This document shows, piece after piece, positions 9,115 to 16,754 of a stretch of DNA of 23,525 nucleotides (position 1 is its first letter; each line of letters starts with the position of its first letter). Source of the stretch: Gemmatimonadota bacterium (GTDB lineage: Bacteria; Gemmatimonadota; Gemmatimonadetes; Gemmatimonadales; GWC2-71-9). The stretch spans positions 1 through 23,525 of the forward strand of contig JADJPD010000019.1 in the NCBI GenBank assembly GCA_016713435.1, given 5' to 3'. A program made the translations under genes and the position numbers. The notes under the pieces are model-generated. The model saw only the letters and a program-made list of their open reading frames with translations. It was not told the origin of the DNA and did not search any database.

Positions 9115-9631
9115 ATGCGCCCGTTCCTGGTTGTCCTCGCCCTGGTGACCACCGGTGCCACGACCCTGGCCGCCCAGCAGCCCACGGCGCCGTCCCGGCC
9201 CGCCTGTTGTGCCGCCGATTCCGCACCCAAGCCCTGCCCGATGATGCAGGGCATGCAGCACGACGGCGGCGGGATGGGGATGCAGCATCAGGGCGGTGGC
9301 ATGGGGATGGATCACGGCGCCGGCGGGCAGGGCATGCACGCCATGATGATGCGCATGGACAGTGTGGGACAGCGGCTCGACAGCCTCACACAGGCGATGC
9401 AGCGCGCGACCGGCCAGCGGAAGGTGGATGCGATCGCCGCCGTGGTCGCCGCCATGGTGGCGCAGCAGCGGGACATGCAGCGTCACATGCACGACATGAT
9501 GATGCAGCAGGAGATGGGGCAGGGTGGGATGGGCATGGGCATGATGAATGGCGGGGCGGGCCATGGACTGCGGCATGATGAAGCCCGCCGGTCCCACCCC
9601 GGCGGAGGCGCCGCAGCCGCACAATCACTGA
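9115..9631 (+). CDS. Secreted Met/His/Gly-rich protein, probably metal (copper) binding
   Basis: About 171 codons. The signal peptide MRPFLVVLALVTTGATTLAA is followed by QQP, giving a likely cleavage at LAA-Q. The mature part has Cys residues (PACCAADSAPKPCPMM), then repeats of M/G/H (MQHDGGGMGMQHQ, GGGMGMDHGAGGQGM, HAMMMRMDS). A helical middle of about 55 residues (VGQRLDSLTQAMQRATGQRK, VDAIAAVVAAMVAQQRDMQR) is followed by HMHDMMMQQEMGQGGMGMGM. After one indel near 9560-9570 the tail reads DCGMMKPAGPTPAEAPQPHNH and stops at 9629-9631. Met/His-rich periplasmic proteins usually bind Cu(I) or Ag(I); this is inferred from composition, as no named family is recognised. A good ribosome site (GGAGG, 9102-9106) precedes the ATG. 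The MgtC/DUF4010 gene follows 21 bases downstream, probably co-transcribed. Confidence 0.8.
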
Positions 9632-9652
9632 GGCCGCAGATCGGAGGGCCCA

Positions 9653-10930
9653 ACGGACCTCAGCAGCCTCGAGCCGGCGTTCCGGCTCTCCGTGGCGGGC
9701 CTGGTAGGCCTCGCCGTCGGGATCGAGCGCGAATGGTCGGGCCACGCCAGTGGCCCCGCGGCCCGGTTTGCCGGCGCGCGGACCTTCCTGCTCCTGGGCC
9801 TCGTCGGTGGGGCCGCGGGCCTCCTCCTCGAGGCGGGACACGAACTCAGCGCGGCCGCCCTGTTGCTCGGGGGCGGCCGCGCTTGCCGTCGGGGCCTATG
9901 TGGTGGTGGCGCGTCGTGGGGCGGAGGACGCCACTGACGGCACCACCGAGGCGGCCGCGCTGGCCGTGCTCGGCCTCGCCGCGCTGGCGGGGATCGGGCT
10001 GCTGCCGCTGGCCGCCGGGGCCGGGGCCATCATGGTCCTCGCGTTGCGCGAGAAAGGGAGCATCCATCGCTTCGTGCGGGCGCTCGACGAGGTGGAACTG
10101 CGGGCGGCGCTCCAGTTCGCGGTGCTGGCGCTGGTGCTCCTTCCCCTCCTCCCGGTGGGGCCGTTCGGGCCGCTCGGTGGCATCCGTCCGCGCGAGTTGT
10201 GGATCGTGGTGCTCATCGTCCGGGCTCAACTTTCGCTTACTGGGTGGCCCGGCGGGTGGTGGGAGTCCGTCGCGGGACGGCGGTGGCCGGGTTGCTCGGC
10301 GGGCTCATCTCCTCCACGGCGGTGACCCTGAGTTTCGCGCGGCAGAGCCGGGACCGGCCGGCCGACGCGCGCGCCCTCGCCCTCGGGGCGGTGGGCGCCT
10401 GCACGGTGCTGTTGCCGCGCCTCCTCGCGCTCACCCTCGCCCTGCGGCCGAGCCTGACACAAGCCCTGCTGCCGTACTTCGCCCCCCCGCTGGCCGTGGG
10501 CCTGGGACTGCTCGGCCTCGGACTCGGTCGCTCCCCGCCCGAGGAGGCGCCCACCGACCCGGCGCCCCAGCACGCCAATCCGCTGCGCCTCGGGACGGCG
10601 GTGCTGCTGGCCCTCGGGTTCCAGGCCGTGCTCATGGTGATGGCGGGGGTCCACGCGGCGTTCGGGAATCCCGGCGTTCTGGCCTCCGCCGGCCTGCTCG
10701 GTCTCACGGACATGGATGCGCTGACGCTCGCCATGACGCGCCTCGCCAGTGAGGCGGACCGCGTGCCGCTCGCGGCGCTGGCCATGGCCGTCGGCGTCCT
10801 GGCCAACACGCTCCTCAAGCTGATCGTGGCGCTGGCACTGGGGAGCGGAGGGTTCCGGCGCGCGGCCGGCGGTGGCCTCCTGCTGCTCGGCCTTGCGAGC
10901 GCCGGCGGGATCTGGCTCGGTGCCCGCTGA
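9653..10930 (+). CDS. MgtC/SapB-type membrane protein with DUF4010 (frameshifted)
   Basis: Inner-membrane protein of about 425 residues. It has the MgtC-family N-terminus (LSVAGLVGLAVGIEREWSGH, then ARFAGARTFLLLGLVGGAAG) and the DUF4010 C-terminal half (STAVTLSFARQSRDRPADAR, LLGLTDMDALTLAMTRLASE, LLKLIVALALGSGGFRRAAG). Around 12 hydrophobic segments are visible. Function is unknown; MgtC proteins are linked to Mg2+ and phosphate stress, but DUF4010 members are uncharacterised. Frame changes occur near 9880 and 10225. The expected start codon reads ACG (9653-9655, giving DLSSLEPAFRLS after it) behind a good GGAGGG site. The first conventional start in frame is GTG at 9692, which would clip the first helix. 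It ends at the TGA of 10928-10930. Confidence 0.85.
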
Positions 10931-11189
10931 GCGGCAGGGCCCGGGCCTCCGGGCGTCCCGTGGTGAGGTCGGCCGGGGGGTGCGTCTTCCACCCTGAGGT
11001 GCGCGTCGGGCAGCGCCTCCGCCGCATCTCCACCAGCAGTGGTGAGCAGGCGGCTCGATTCGTCGCTGGTGCGGCATTCGGCCATGCCTCGTATCCGGGC
11101 GTCGCAGAACGACCCTTTCGCTGCTCCTTCAAGAGAGCTTCATGTTTTCGGCGCGAGCTTCGAAGTGCCTCGTAGAAAGGGGGAAACCC
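10931..11189. other. Intergenic region before the second universal stress protein gene
   Basis: I see no supported gene here. Just after the preceding stop a 6-bp stem (10939-10944 with 10949-10954, loop 4) could weakly terminate transcription, but it has no T tract. The right part is less GC-rich than its surroundings and holds the CTTCA tandem element at 11127-11142 and a purine-rich ribosome site (AAAGGGGGA) ending a few bases before the ATG at 11190. Confidence 0.5.
11127..11142 (+). promoter_or_regulatory. Tandem CTTCA-N6-CTTCA element upstream of the second universal stress protein gene
   Basis: Two identical CTTCA pentamers (11127-11131 and 11138-11142) lie exactly 11 bases apart, 48 bases before the ATG at 11190. 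It has the same spacing and orientation as the elements before the first stress-protein gene, the nitroreductase and the response regulator. This is the cleanest copy and is suggestive of an OmpR/PhoB-family dimer site. Confidence 0.45.
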
Positions 11190-12123
11190 ATGAAGACCAC
11201 CCAGCCGCCCTACCGCTCGATCCTCGTTCCGCTCGACGGATCGCCCTTCTCGGAGCAGGCCCTGCCGCTGGCCTTCGCGATCGCCGCCCGCAGTGGGGCG
11301 CTGGTGCAGGTGGCCATGGTGCACCACCGCCACTGGCGCTCGCCACCGCGCTGGAGGTCCCGGAGATCGAGGCGCAGCTCGACCAGGAAGCGCGGGTGCG
11401 GGAGGTGACCTACCTGAACGGGGTGGTGGACCGCTGGCGCGGCGGCGCCAACGTGCCGGTGACCTCGGCCGTGCTCGAGGGGCCGGTGGCCGAGGCCCTC
11501 GAGGAACAGGTGGAGGTGAGCGGCGCGGACCTCCTCATCCTCACCACGCACGGCCGGGGCCCGCTCAGCCGCTTCTGGCTCGGGAGCGTGGCCGACCAGC
11601 TGATGCGGAAGCTCCACGTGCCGATGCTGCTGGTGCGGCCGCAGGGTGACGTGGCGCCGGAGCCGCGGCTCGAGCGCATCCTCGTCTCGCTCGACGGCTC
11701 GCCCTTCGCCGAGGAGGCCATCGGCGGAGCCATGGCGCTGGCCAAGCCGTTCGGCGCGGCGGTGGCGCTGTTCATGGCCGTGGAGCCGGCGGCCCCGATC
11801 GCCGATCCGTCGGGTCTCGTGGTGCTGCCGCCCTCCCCGAATCGGACGAGAAGCGGAGCGACGCGGCCAAGGCCTACCTTGACGGCATCGCGGCGGCGAT
11901 TGCGGCGGAGGGCGTGGCGGTCACCACGCACGTGAGCATGGAGGAAGCCGCCCCCCAGGCCATCCTGGCGCAGGCCGACACGCTCCGCGCCGACCTTGTG
12001 GTGCTGGCCAGCCACGGCGCGGGCGGCTTCGAGCGCCTGGTGATCGGCAGCGTGGCGGACAAGGTGATCCGCGGCTCGGTGCATCCCACCCTCGTGGTGC
12101 GTCCGCCGAGGCACGTCTTCTAG
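11190..12123 (+). CDS. Tandem-domain universal stress protein with ATP-binding signatures (two frameshifts)
   Basis: About 311 codons with two UspA domains. Domain 1 begins MKTTQPPYRSILVPLDGSPF and ends with DLLILTTHGRGPLSRFWLGS and VPMLLVRP. Domain 2 begins ERILVSLDGSPFAEEAIGGA and ends with ADLVVLASHGAGGFERLVIG, SVADKVIRGSVHPTLVVRPP. The nucleotide-binding signature is well formed in domain 2 (G-A-G-G, then GS) and near-canonical in domain 1 (HGRG, then GS), so ATP binding is likely. Indels near 11330 and 11840-11850 break the frame. The ATG at 11190 follows a strong purine-rich ribosome site. It is one of two stress proteins in the cluster. They are divergent from each other, so they are not a recent duplication. 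Confidence 0.9.
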
Positions 12124-12136
12124 CCGCTGCTTGACC

Positions 12137-12151
12137 CCGCCGCCCCGGCGG
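12137..12151 (+). terminator. Short GC hairpin between universal stress protein and DUF2157 genes
   Basis: CCGCC (12137-12141) pairs with GGCGG (12147-12151) around a 5-base loop inside the 41-base gap. A longer alternative pairing (TAGCCG at the stop codon with CGGCTA at 12149-12154) encloses it. There is no T tract, so termination is only a possibility. Confidence 0.3.
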
Positions 12152-12164
12152 CTAGGTTGCCCGC

Positions 12165-13261
12165 ATGTCCCAGCTCGAGCAGCAACTCGCGCGCTGGCGG
12201 CGGCGGGGCTTCGATCGCGGACACCGCGCACGCATCCGCGACTTCGAAGCGAGCCGCCCTCCGCCCAGTTAGCGGCTGGCCCAGCCCGCCTGGCGCTGGG
12301 CGCCGGGCTGATGGCCGCCGCCGGGATCCTCCTCTTCGTGGCGGCCAACTGGGACGGACTCTCCCCCGCCGGGCGGAGCGTCCTCCTCCTGGGAAGCCTC
12401 ACCCTCCTGCACCTGGCGGCCATCGGGGCCTCGGAGCGGCTCCCGCACCTCGCCACCACGCTGCACGCCGTGGGCACCGCCACGCTGGGCGCGGTGATCT
12501 TCCTGCTGGGCCAGACCTACAACCTGCACGCGAGCTGGGCCCACGGCTTCCTGCTGTGGGCCCTGGGCGGCTGGGCCGGATGGCTGCTGCTCCGGCAGTG
12601 GCCGCAACTCCTGTTTGCGACGGTCCTCACGCCGGTGTGGGTGATGGCGGAGTGGGTGGACCGTTACCCGCTCCTGGAGCCGGTGGCGCCGGTCGGTGCG
12701 CTGGCGCTCACGGCGGTGGCCTACCTCCTGGCGGAGCAAGGCACGGATGCGCCGGTGCCGCGTCGCACCGTGGCCATCATCGGCGCAGTGACGGTCCTCC
12801 CGCTCGCTGCCATGCTCTTTGTCATGGACTGGAACCGGCGGGCCGTGGTGCCGGAGTCCGGCGGCGCGGCGGGGATCTCGCTGGTGCTCTTTGCCCTGCC
12901 GCTCGTGGCGGGCGCGCTGCTCCGGCCGCGCGGAGCGTGGCACATGGCGGTGGCCGCGCTCTGGGTGGGGCTGCTGACCTTCGGCAGCGACCGTCCGGCC
13001 CTCTTTGACCACTTCTGGGCGGCGCTCGGGGGCGTCCTGCTGGCGCTCTCCGGGGTCCTCGACGCCAGCCCGCGCCGCATCAGCGTGGGATTTGCCGGCT
13101 TCGCGCTGGCGGTGCTGGCGTTCTACTTCGGCAGCGTCATGGACCGCTTCGGGCGGGCCACGAGCCTGCTCGTGGGTGGGGTGTCGTTCCTGGTGCTCGG
13201 CGCGCTGCTCGAGCGGTTGCGGCGGCGGCTGGTGGCGCGCGCCACGGAGCAGGCCGCGTGA
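12165..13261 (+). CDS. DUF2157 multi-pass membrane protein
   Basis: About 365 residues. The start MSQLEQQLARWRRRGF fits the short cytosolic DUF2157 head, and after an indel pair near 12220-12270 the frame continues FEASRPPSAQLAAGPARLAL. It then has many membrane segments, including GLMAAAGILLFVAANWDGLS, the most conserved DUF2157 stretch, and TATLGAVIFLLGQTYNLHAS. The remainder to VARATEQAA is a clean frame. The function of DUF2157 is unknown; it is usually followed by a GDYXXLXY-domain gene, as appears to be the case here. Its TGA overlaps the next GTG start by four bases (GTGA), implying translational coupling. Confidence 0.9.
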
Positions 13262-13340
13262 ACGCGCGCCGGCGCTCGCTGCTGCTACTCGCGGCCCACC
13301 TGGCGCTGGCCGGGGTGCTCTACGCCCAGCTGGCCTACAG
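13258..13340 (+). pseudogene. 5' fragment of a probable GDYXXLXY-family membrane protein, truncated
   Basis: A GTG start at 13258 overlapping the DUF2157 stop opens a frame reading VNARRRSLLLLAAHLALAGV then LYAQLAYS. This is a basic head plus one membrane segment, which is how GDYXXLXY proteins (usual partners of DUF2157) begin. The similarity stops at about 13338. Beyond it the plus strand holds no GDY motif, and the sequence is instead the coding strand of a minus-strand gene. About 27 of an expected 150-180 codons remain. The family assignment rests on position and the N-terminal pattern only, because the diagnostic motif is missing. Confidence 0.5.
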
Positions 13341-13342
13341 TA

Positions 13343-13902
13343 GATCAGGAATGGGTCGCCCTTGGGCCCGGCGAGGTCGGGTGACTCGAGGCCGAGGGCG
13401 CCTGCGCGGGCACGCGGGACGTAGAACATGAGGTGCGGCACGTAGCGCACCACCTCGCCGCTGGCTTCGTCGCGCACCGATTGCTCGGTGGCCAGCATAT
13501 ACGCGATGCCCGGGCCGGCCGGACCGCGGAACCGCCCGCTCCGATAGCCCGCCTCCACCTCTGCCCGGATCGTTGCCTCGTCCCGGCCGGCCGCCCGCGC
13601 GATTGCCCGGGCCAGCGCCACGGGCACGAAGGCCGCACTCCCCACCGAGTCGTAGCACACCGGTTCCACCGTGGCGGGATGTTCCTGCCCACCAGGCACG
13701 TAAAGCCGTTGGCCCAGGGGGCGAGCCAGCCTGTACCCGCGCGGACCAGGACGCGGGTACACCCTGCGCGCCGCGCAGGTGCTCGGGTGCGGCGCTCAGG
13801 GCCAGGGGCCAGTTCGGCGGCCCGGCTGGCGGGTTGCGGCACGGCCTGGGCGGCCAGCGCGGGGGCGAGGAAGAGCGCCAGCAGCGAGGGGGCTCGGGGC
13901 AT
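13343..13902 (-). pseudogene. Secreted hypothetical protein, 3'-truncated at a sequence junction
   Basis: The ATG at 13902 opens a signal peptide (MPRAPSLLALFLAPALAAQA). The middle part needs a frame change near 13740-13680 and reads GFTCLVG then EHPATVEPVCYDSVGSAAFV, followed by a clean stretch with IRAEVEAGYRSGRFRGPAGP, GIAYMLATEQSVRDEASGEV and RYVPHLMFYVPRA. I recall similar uncharacterised secreted proteins but can assign no function. The recognisable protein reaches GPKGDPFLIYC at about 13343 and then runs without a stop into the antisense of the GDYXXLXY fragment, so its last residues appear to be missing. The gene is 11 bases downstream of the glyoxalase-SRPBCC stop and could be co-transcribed with it. 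Confidence 0.6.
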
Positions 13903-13913
13903 GGGGCGCAGGC

Positions 13914-14735
13914 TCAGTTCGGTGTCTTGAGTTGCTCGCGCATGGTGCGCGCGAGGTCGGCGGCGCCCACGGCGAACGCACCGGCCTTGGCCAGCGTGGC
14001 CAGCAGCGCCAGCGCCTGGTCCAGGTGCTCGATCATGCCCGGGATACCGAAGTCGCGGTCGCGGAGCGCGGTGAAGTCGCGCTGTACCACGTCCAGGCGG
14101 GTGCCGCCCGCCACCGGCGTCAGTCGGTACTCGAGCAGCCGGGGCCAGTTGGCCCGGAACTTCATGGCCAGCCGGATTACCGGCTCCCAGGCCGTCACCG
14201 ACCCTTCCACCGCACCGAACGCCGGGTCCCGGAACGCCACCCGACCGCCCGGGCGCGCCTCGAAGGTCACGTCGTCGATGGCATCGAACCACCGCTCGAT
14301 GGCCGCCGCCTGGGTGAGGGCCTCCACACCGCCGCCGCAGGCGCGGCGATCTCGATGCTCCGCTCCACCACCTCGATCGGCTCGAACAGCCGGAGCACGT
14401 TCCCTCGCTGTCCAGGAAGGGGCAGTTCCCGGCCCGGCCCGAGTTCCTGCGGCTCACCGAGCAGGCGGACTCCGTGGGCCCGGAACCGCTCCCGCACCGG
14501 CGCGATGGCGTCCACCCGCAGCCAGATCCAGGTGCCGTTGCTGCTCCACAGGGGGGAGCGGGCCGTCGTGCGCGTGCACGCCGAGGACCTGCTCCCCTTC
14601 CGGGAGCTTGAAGACATAGAACGCGTCCGGCACCGCGAGCACGACCTCGCAGCCGAGTACCTCGGTGTAGAAGCGGACCGCGCGCGCCACATCGGTGGCC
14701 GGGAAGGAGATGAGGGGATCGACCTGGCGGATCAT
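13914..14735 (-). CDS. Glyoxalase/VOC domain fused to SRPBCC (AHSA1-like) domain
   Basis: About 273 codons. Residues 1 to about 117 form a VOC/glyoxalase-fold domain: MIRQVDPLISFPATDVARAV, RFYTEVLGCEVVLAVPDAFY and, near its end, FLDSEGNVLRLF when indels near 14400-14430 are corrected. It continues without a stop or new ATG into EVVERSIEIAAPAAAVW, the first strand of an SRPBCC/AHSA1 ligand-binding domain. That domain carries on as EALTQAAAIERWFDAIDDVT, FEARPGGRVAF and ARTMREQLKTPN. Frame changes occur near 14550, 14420 and 14320, yet the total is a multiple of three. A hidden stop-start between the domains cannot be fully excluded, but the linker looks continuous. The substrate is unknown. Its ATG overlaps the ArsR stop (ATGA), so it is probably repressed and co-translated with ArsR. 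Confidence 0.75.
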
Positions 14736-15082
14736 GGGCGTCCTCGCGGCGGCTGTGAGCGTTCCACGTGGTCCTTCAGTGAGCGCAGGTTGTCGGCCCA
14801 GCGGGCGTCGAAGAGGGCCACCCAGTGCCCCACGGTCTGCTGCAGGGTGCCGCGGTTCAGGGCATAGATCCGCTGGCGGCCCTCCCGCCGTTCCTCCACC
14901 AGCCTCGCCTCCTTGAGGAGGCGGAGGTGGCGGCTCACCGCGGGCCACGAGATGTCGAACCCCTCGGCGATGGCCCCGGCGGAGAGTTCCCCCGCACTGA
15001 GCCGGTCGAGGATGGTGCGACGCACCCCGTCGCCGAGGGCGTGGAAGCAGAGGTCGGTGCGCGGGGCGGGCATGGGCGCCAT
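14732..15082 (-). CDS. ArsR-family transcriptional repressor
   Basis: A clean frame of 116 codons from ATG 15082 (or 113 from ATG 15073). The winged helix is plain: DLCFHALGDGVRRTILDRLS, AGAIAEGFDISWPAVSRHLR, LLKEARLVEERREGRQRIYA. It lacks obvious Cys metal-sensing pairs; the single Cys is in DLCFHAL. It belongs to the ArsR group that typically sits before an SRPBCC/AHSA1 gene, and here it overlaps one by four bases (ATGA). A TTAAC-N6-GTTAA palindrome begins three bases before the upstream ATG, suggesting direct autorepression. The inducer is unknown. Confidence 0.92.
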   Translation of the reverse strand: MAPMPAPRTDLCFHALGDGVRRTILDRLSAGELSAGAIAEGFDISWPAVSRHLRLLKEARLVEERREGRQRIYALNRGTLQQTVGHWVALFDARWADNLRSLKDHVERSQPPRGRP

Positions 15083-15084
15083 AC

Positions 15085-15100
15085 TTAACGTATAGGTTAA
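15085..15100. promoter_or_regulatory. TTAAC-N6-GTTAA palindrome, candidate ArsR operator
   Basis: A perfect 5-bp inverted repeat (TTAAC 15085-15089, GTTAA 15096-15100) stands out as an A/T-rich island in very GC-rich sequence. It lies between the divergent arsR gene and the plus-strand secreted protein gene. TTAAC/GTTAA half-sites are common in operators of SRPBCC-linked ArsR regulators. Binding is inferred. Confidence 0.6.
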
Positions 15101-15172
15101 ATGTTTCAAGGCCTCCCCGCAACCACCCGGGGCGGGATAGGTTTGGGAGACCCCTTCAGGTTCGCTCCGCCG

Positions 15173-15724
15173 ATGGCCCGTCCGCTTCTTCCCCTCGCCC
15201 TCGCCGCCCTGGTGGCCGCGGCCCTCCCGCTCCACGGCCAGGGATGGTCCGACGACGCGCGCCGCTCCCCGGCCGGGGCGCGGCCGTTTGTGCTCGGCAC
15301 CGCCGGCCTCGCCGCCGACCTGAACGAGCAGGACGGCGCGTCCGGCGCCGACTTCGGGACCACCGTGGGCCTCGGCTTCCGGGTCCGGACCCTGAGCTTC
15401 GGGGGCGAGTGGTCGGAACTCCGCTACGGGGCGGATCGCAAGGCGCGAGTATTCGGCGGCTTCGTGCGGGCGGGCGCGCTTGGCACCCGGACCGTGCGCC
15501 CGTACCTGGTGCTCGGCCTCGGTGCGTATCGCTTCACCCCGACCGCCGGCGGCGGCTCCACCGTCTTCGGCGGGAGCTTCGGCCCCGGCGCCACCTTCGC
15601 GCTTGGTGGCGGCCGGTTGCGGGCCGTGCTCGAGGCCCGCTTCCACACCACCTTCGACCAGTACGCCACCCGCACCCGGCAGGAACTCCTGACCGCCATG
15701 GCGGGGCTCGAGCTCGGGCTCTGA
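15173..15724 (+). CDS. Small secreted, probably outer-membrane beta-barrel-type protein
   Basis: A clean frame of 183 codons. The signal peptide MARPLLPLALAALVAAALPL ends at LHGQ. The mature part consists of alternating, Gly-rich amphipathic strands: TTVGLGFRVRTLSFGGEWSE, KARVFGGFVRAGALG, RPYLVLGLGAYRFTP and GGSFGPGATFALGGGRLRAV, then LEARFHTTF and the C-terminal AMAGLELGL. This pattern resembles an 8-strand outer-membrane barrel (OmpW/OmpA-like size), but no specific family is recognised. An upstream in-frame ATG (15101) would remove the signal peptide from the N-terminus, so 15173 is preferred. It is divergent from arsR and may share its operator region. Confidence 0.75.
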   Translation: MARPLLPLALAALVAAALPLHGQGWSDDARRSPAGARPFVLGTAGLAADLNEQDGASGADFGTTVGLGFRVRTLSFGGEWSELRYGADRKARVFGGFVRAGALGTRTVRPYLVLGLGAYRFTPTAGGGSTVFGGSFGPGATFALGGGRLRAVLEARFHTTFDQYATRTRQELLTAMAGLELGL

Positions 15725-15796
15725 GGCCGGTTGAAGGCGACGGCGGGCGCGCCTAAGTTCCGCCCCCGTTCGCGCGCCTGACCCGTTGGAGGACTC

Positions 15797-16750
15797 GTGG
15801 GGCTCCCGCCACTCTCGGCCGTACCGCGCTGGATCGAACAGGTGGCCCGCCTGCTCGGCTCGACGCTTAGCCTCCTGTTCCGCCACCTGCTCAACCTCCT
15901 CGCCATCTGGGTGGTGGTGTGGCTCGCCATGCGGGCGGTCAACCCTCATCGCCCGGCGCATCGAGATGGCCGTGGACGACGGGGACGACAGCGTCCTCAC
16001 CGAGCGGGAGCAGCGGGCCGCTCATCTCGGCTGCCGCGCAGCCTGGGCAAGGTGGTGCTCATCATCATCGGGCTGCGCTCACCCTCAACGTCTTCATCGA
16101 CATCGGGCCGATCCTCGGCGCGGCTAGCATCCTGGGCCTGCGCCGTCTCCTTCGGCGCGCAGAGCCTGGTCAAGGACGGGATCAGCGGGTTCTTCTACCT
16201 GCTCGAGGGCCAGTTCGCCGTGGGCGACGTGATCGAGGTGGCGGGGAAGAGCGGGGTGGTGGAGCGGATGACGCTCCGCATGGTGGTGCTCCGCGACGCG
16301 CAGGGCACGGTGCACATGGTGCCGAACGGCCAGATCACCACCGTGAGCAACATGACGCGGAAGTGGAGCCGCGCGGTGGTGGACGTGGGCGTGGCCTACG
16401 ACACCGATGTGGACAGGGCCCTCGCCATCTTCCGCGACGAGGCGAAGCACTTCGTGGCCGACCCCGAGTGGCTCGCCCAGTTCGACGGGGACGCCGAGGT
16501 GGCCGGCGTCGAGTCGCTGGGCGACAACGCGGTGACCATCCGCACCCTGCTCCGGACCCATGCCGGGAAGCAGTGGGGCGTGGCGCGCGAGTTCCGCCGG
16601 CGCATCAAGGCCCGGCTGGAGCGCGAGGGGATCGACATCCCGTTCCCGCAGCGCACCATCCACGTGAGGCTGCCGGACGGCGCGCCGCTCGCGGCCGTCC
16701 CCGCCCGGCCGCCGGCCGGCGGGCCGTCCGTGCCGCCGGCGGCGGAGTGA
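15797..16750 (+). CDS. MscS-family mechanosensitive channel (compensated frameshifts)
   Basis: Inner-membrane channel that opens under hypo-osmotic stress. It has 317 codons; the GTG at 15797 follows GGAGG (15787-15791). Membrane segments are LSLLFRHLLNLLAIWVVVWL near the N-terminus, a middle helix (VVLIIIGL, then NVFIDIGPILG) and the pore-lining helix ILGLAVSFGAQSLVKDGISG. The conserved MscS beta domain follows (EGQFAVGDVIEVAGKSGVVE, then HMVPNGQITTVSNMTRKWSR), with the C-terminal cytosolic domain to about residue 295 and a Pro/Ala-rich tail. Three indels between 15945 and 16145 disturb the frame, but total length is preserved. cysS starts four bases after the stop, suggesting one transcript. 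Confidence 0.92.
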   Translation: MGLPPLSAVPRWIEQVARLLGSTLSLLFRHLLNLLAIWVVVWLAMRAVNPHRPAHRDGRGRRGRQRPHRAGAAGRSSRLPRSLGKVVLIIIGLRSPSTSSSTSGRSSARLASWACAVSFGAQSLVKDGISGFFYLLEGQFAVGDVIEVAGKSGVVERMTLRMVVLRDAQGTVHMVPNGQITTVSNMTRKWSRAVVDVGVAYDTDVDRALAIFRDEAKHFVADPEWLAQFDGDAEVAGVESLGDNAVTIRTLLRTHAGKQWGVAREFRRRIKARLEREGIDIPFPQRTIHVRLPDGAPLAAVPARPPAGGPSVPPAAE

Positions 16751-16754
16751 CGCC

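Noticed and set aside
9016..10752. A 578-codon plus-strand frame covering the Met-rich and MgtC genes
   Set aside because: It joins the true Met-rich protein to an out-of-frame Arg/Pro/Gly-rich reading of the DUF4010 gene, and the real genes use other frames after about 9565.
7050..12123. The two universal stress protein genes as a recent tandem duplication
   Set aside because: Their sequences differ throughout, including the nucleotide-binding motifs, so they are old paralogues or were acquired separately.
12269..13762. Long minus-strand open frame opposite the DUF2157 gene
   Set aside because: It is rich in Arg, Gln, Glu and His, as antisense frames of GC-rich membrane-protein genes are. 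The plus strand encodes a clear membrane protein. Only the part beyond 13343 is real.
14732..16000. Long minus-strand open frame extending upstream of arsR across the secreted protein gene
   Set aside because: Only the last 113-116 codons are ArsR. The upstream part is antisense to a clean secreted-protein gene and crosses the ArsR operator.
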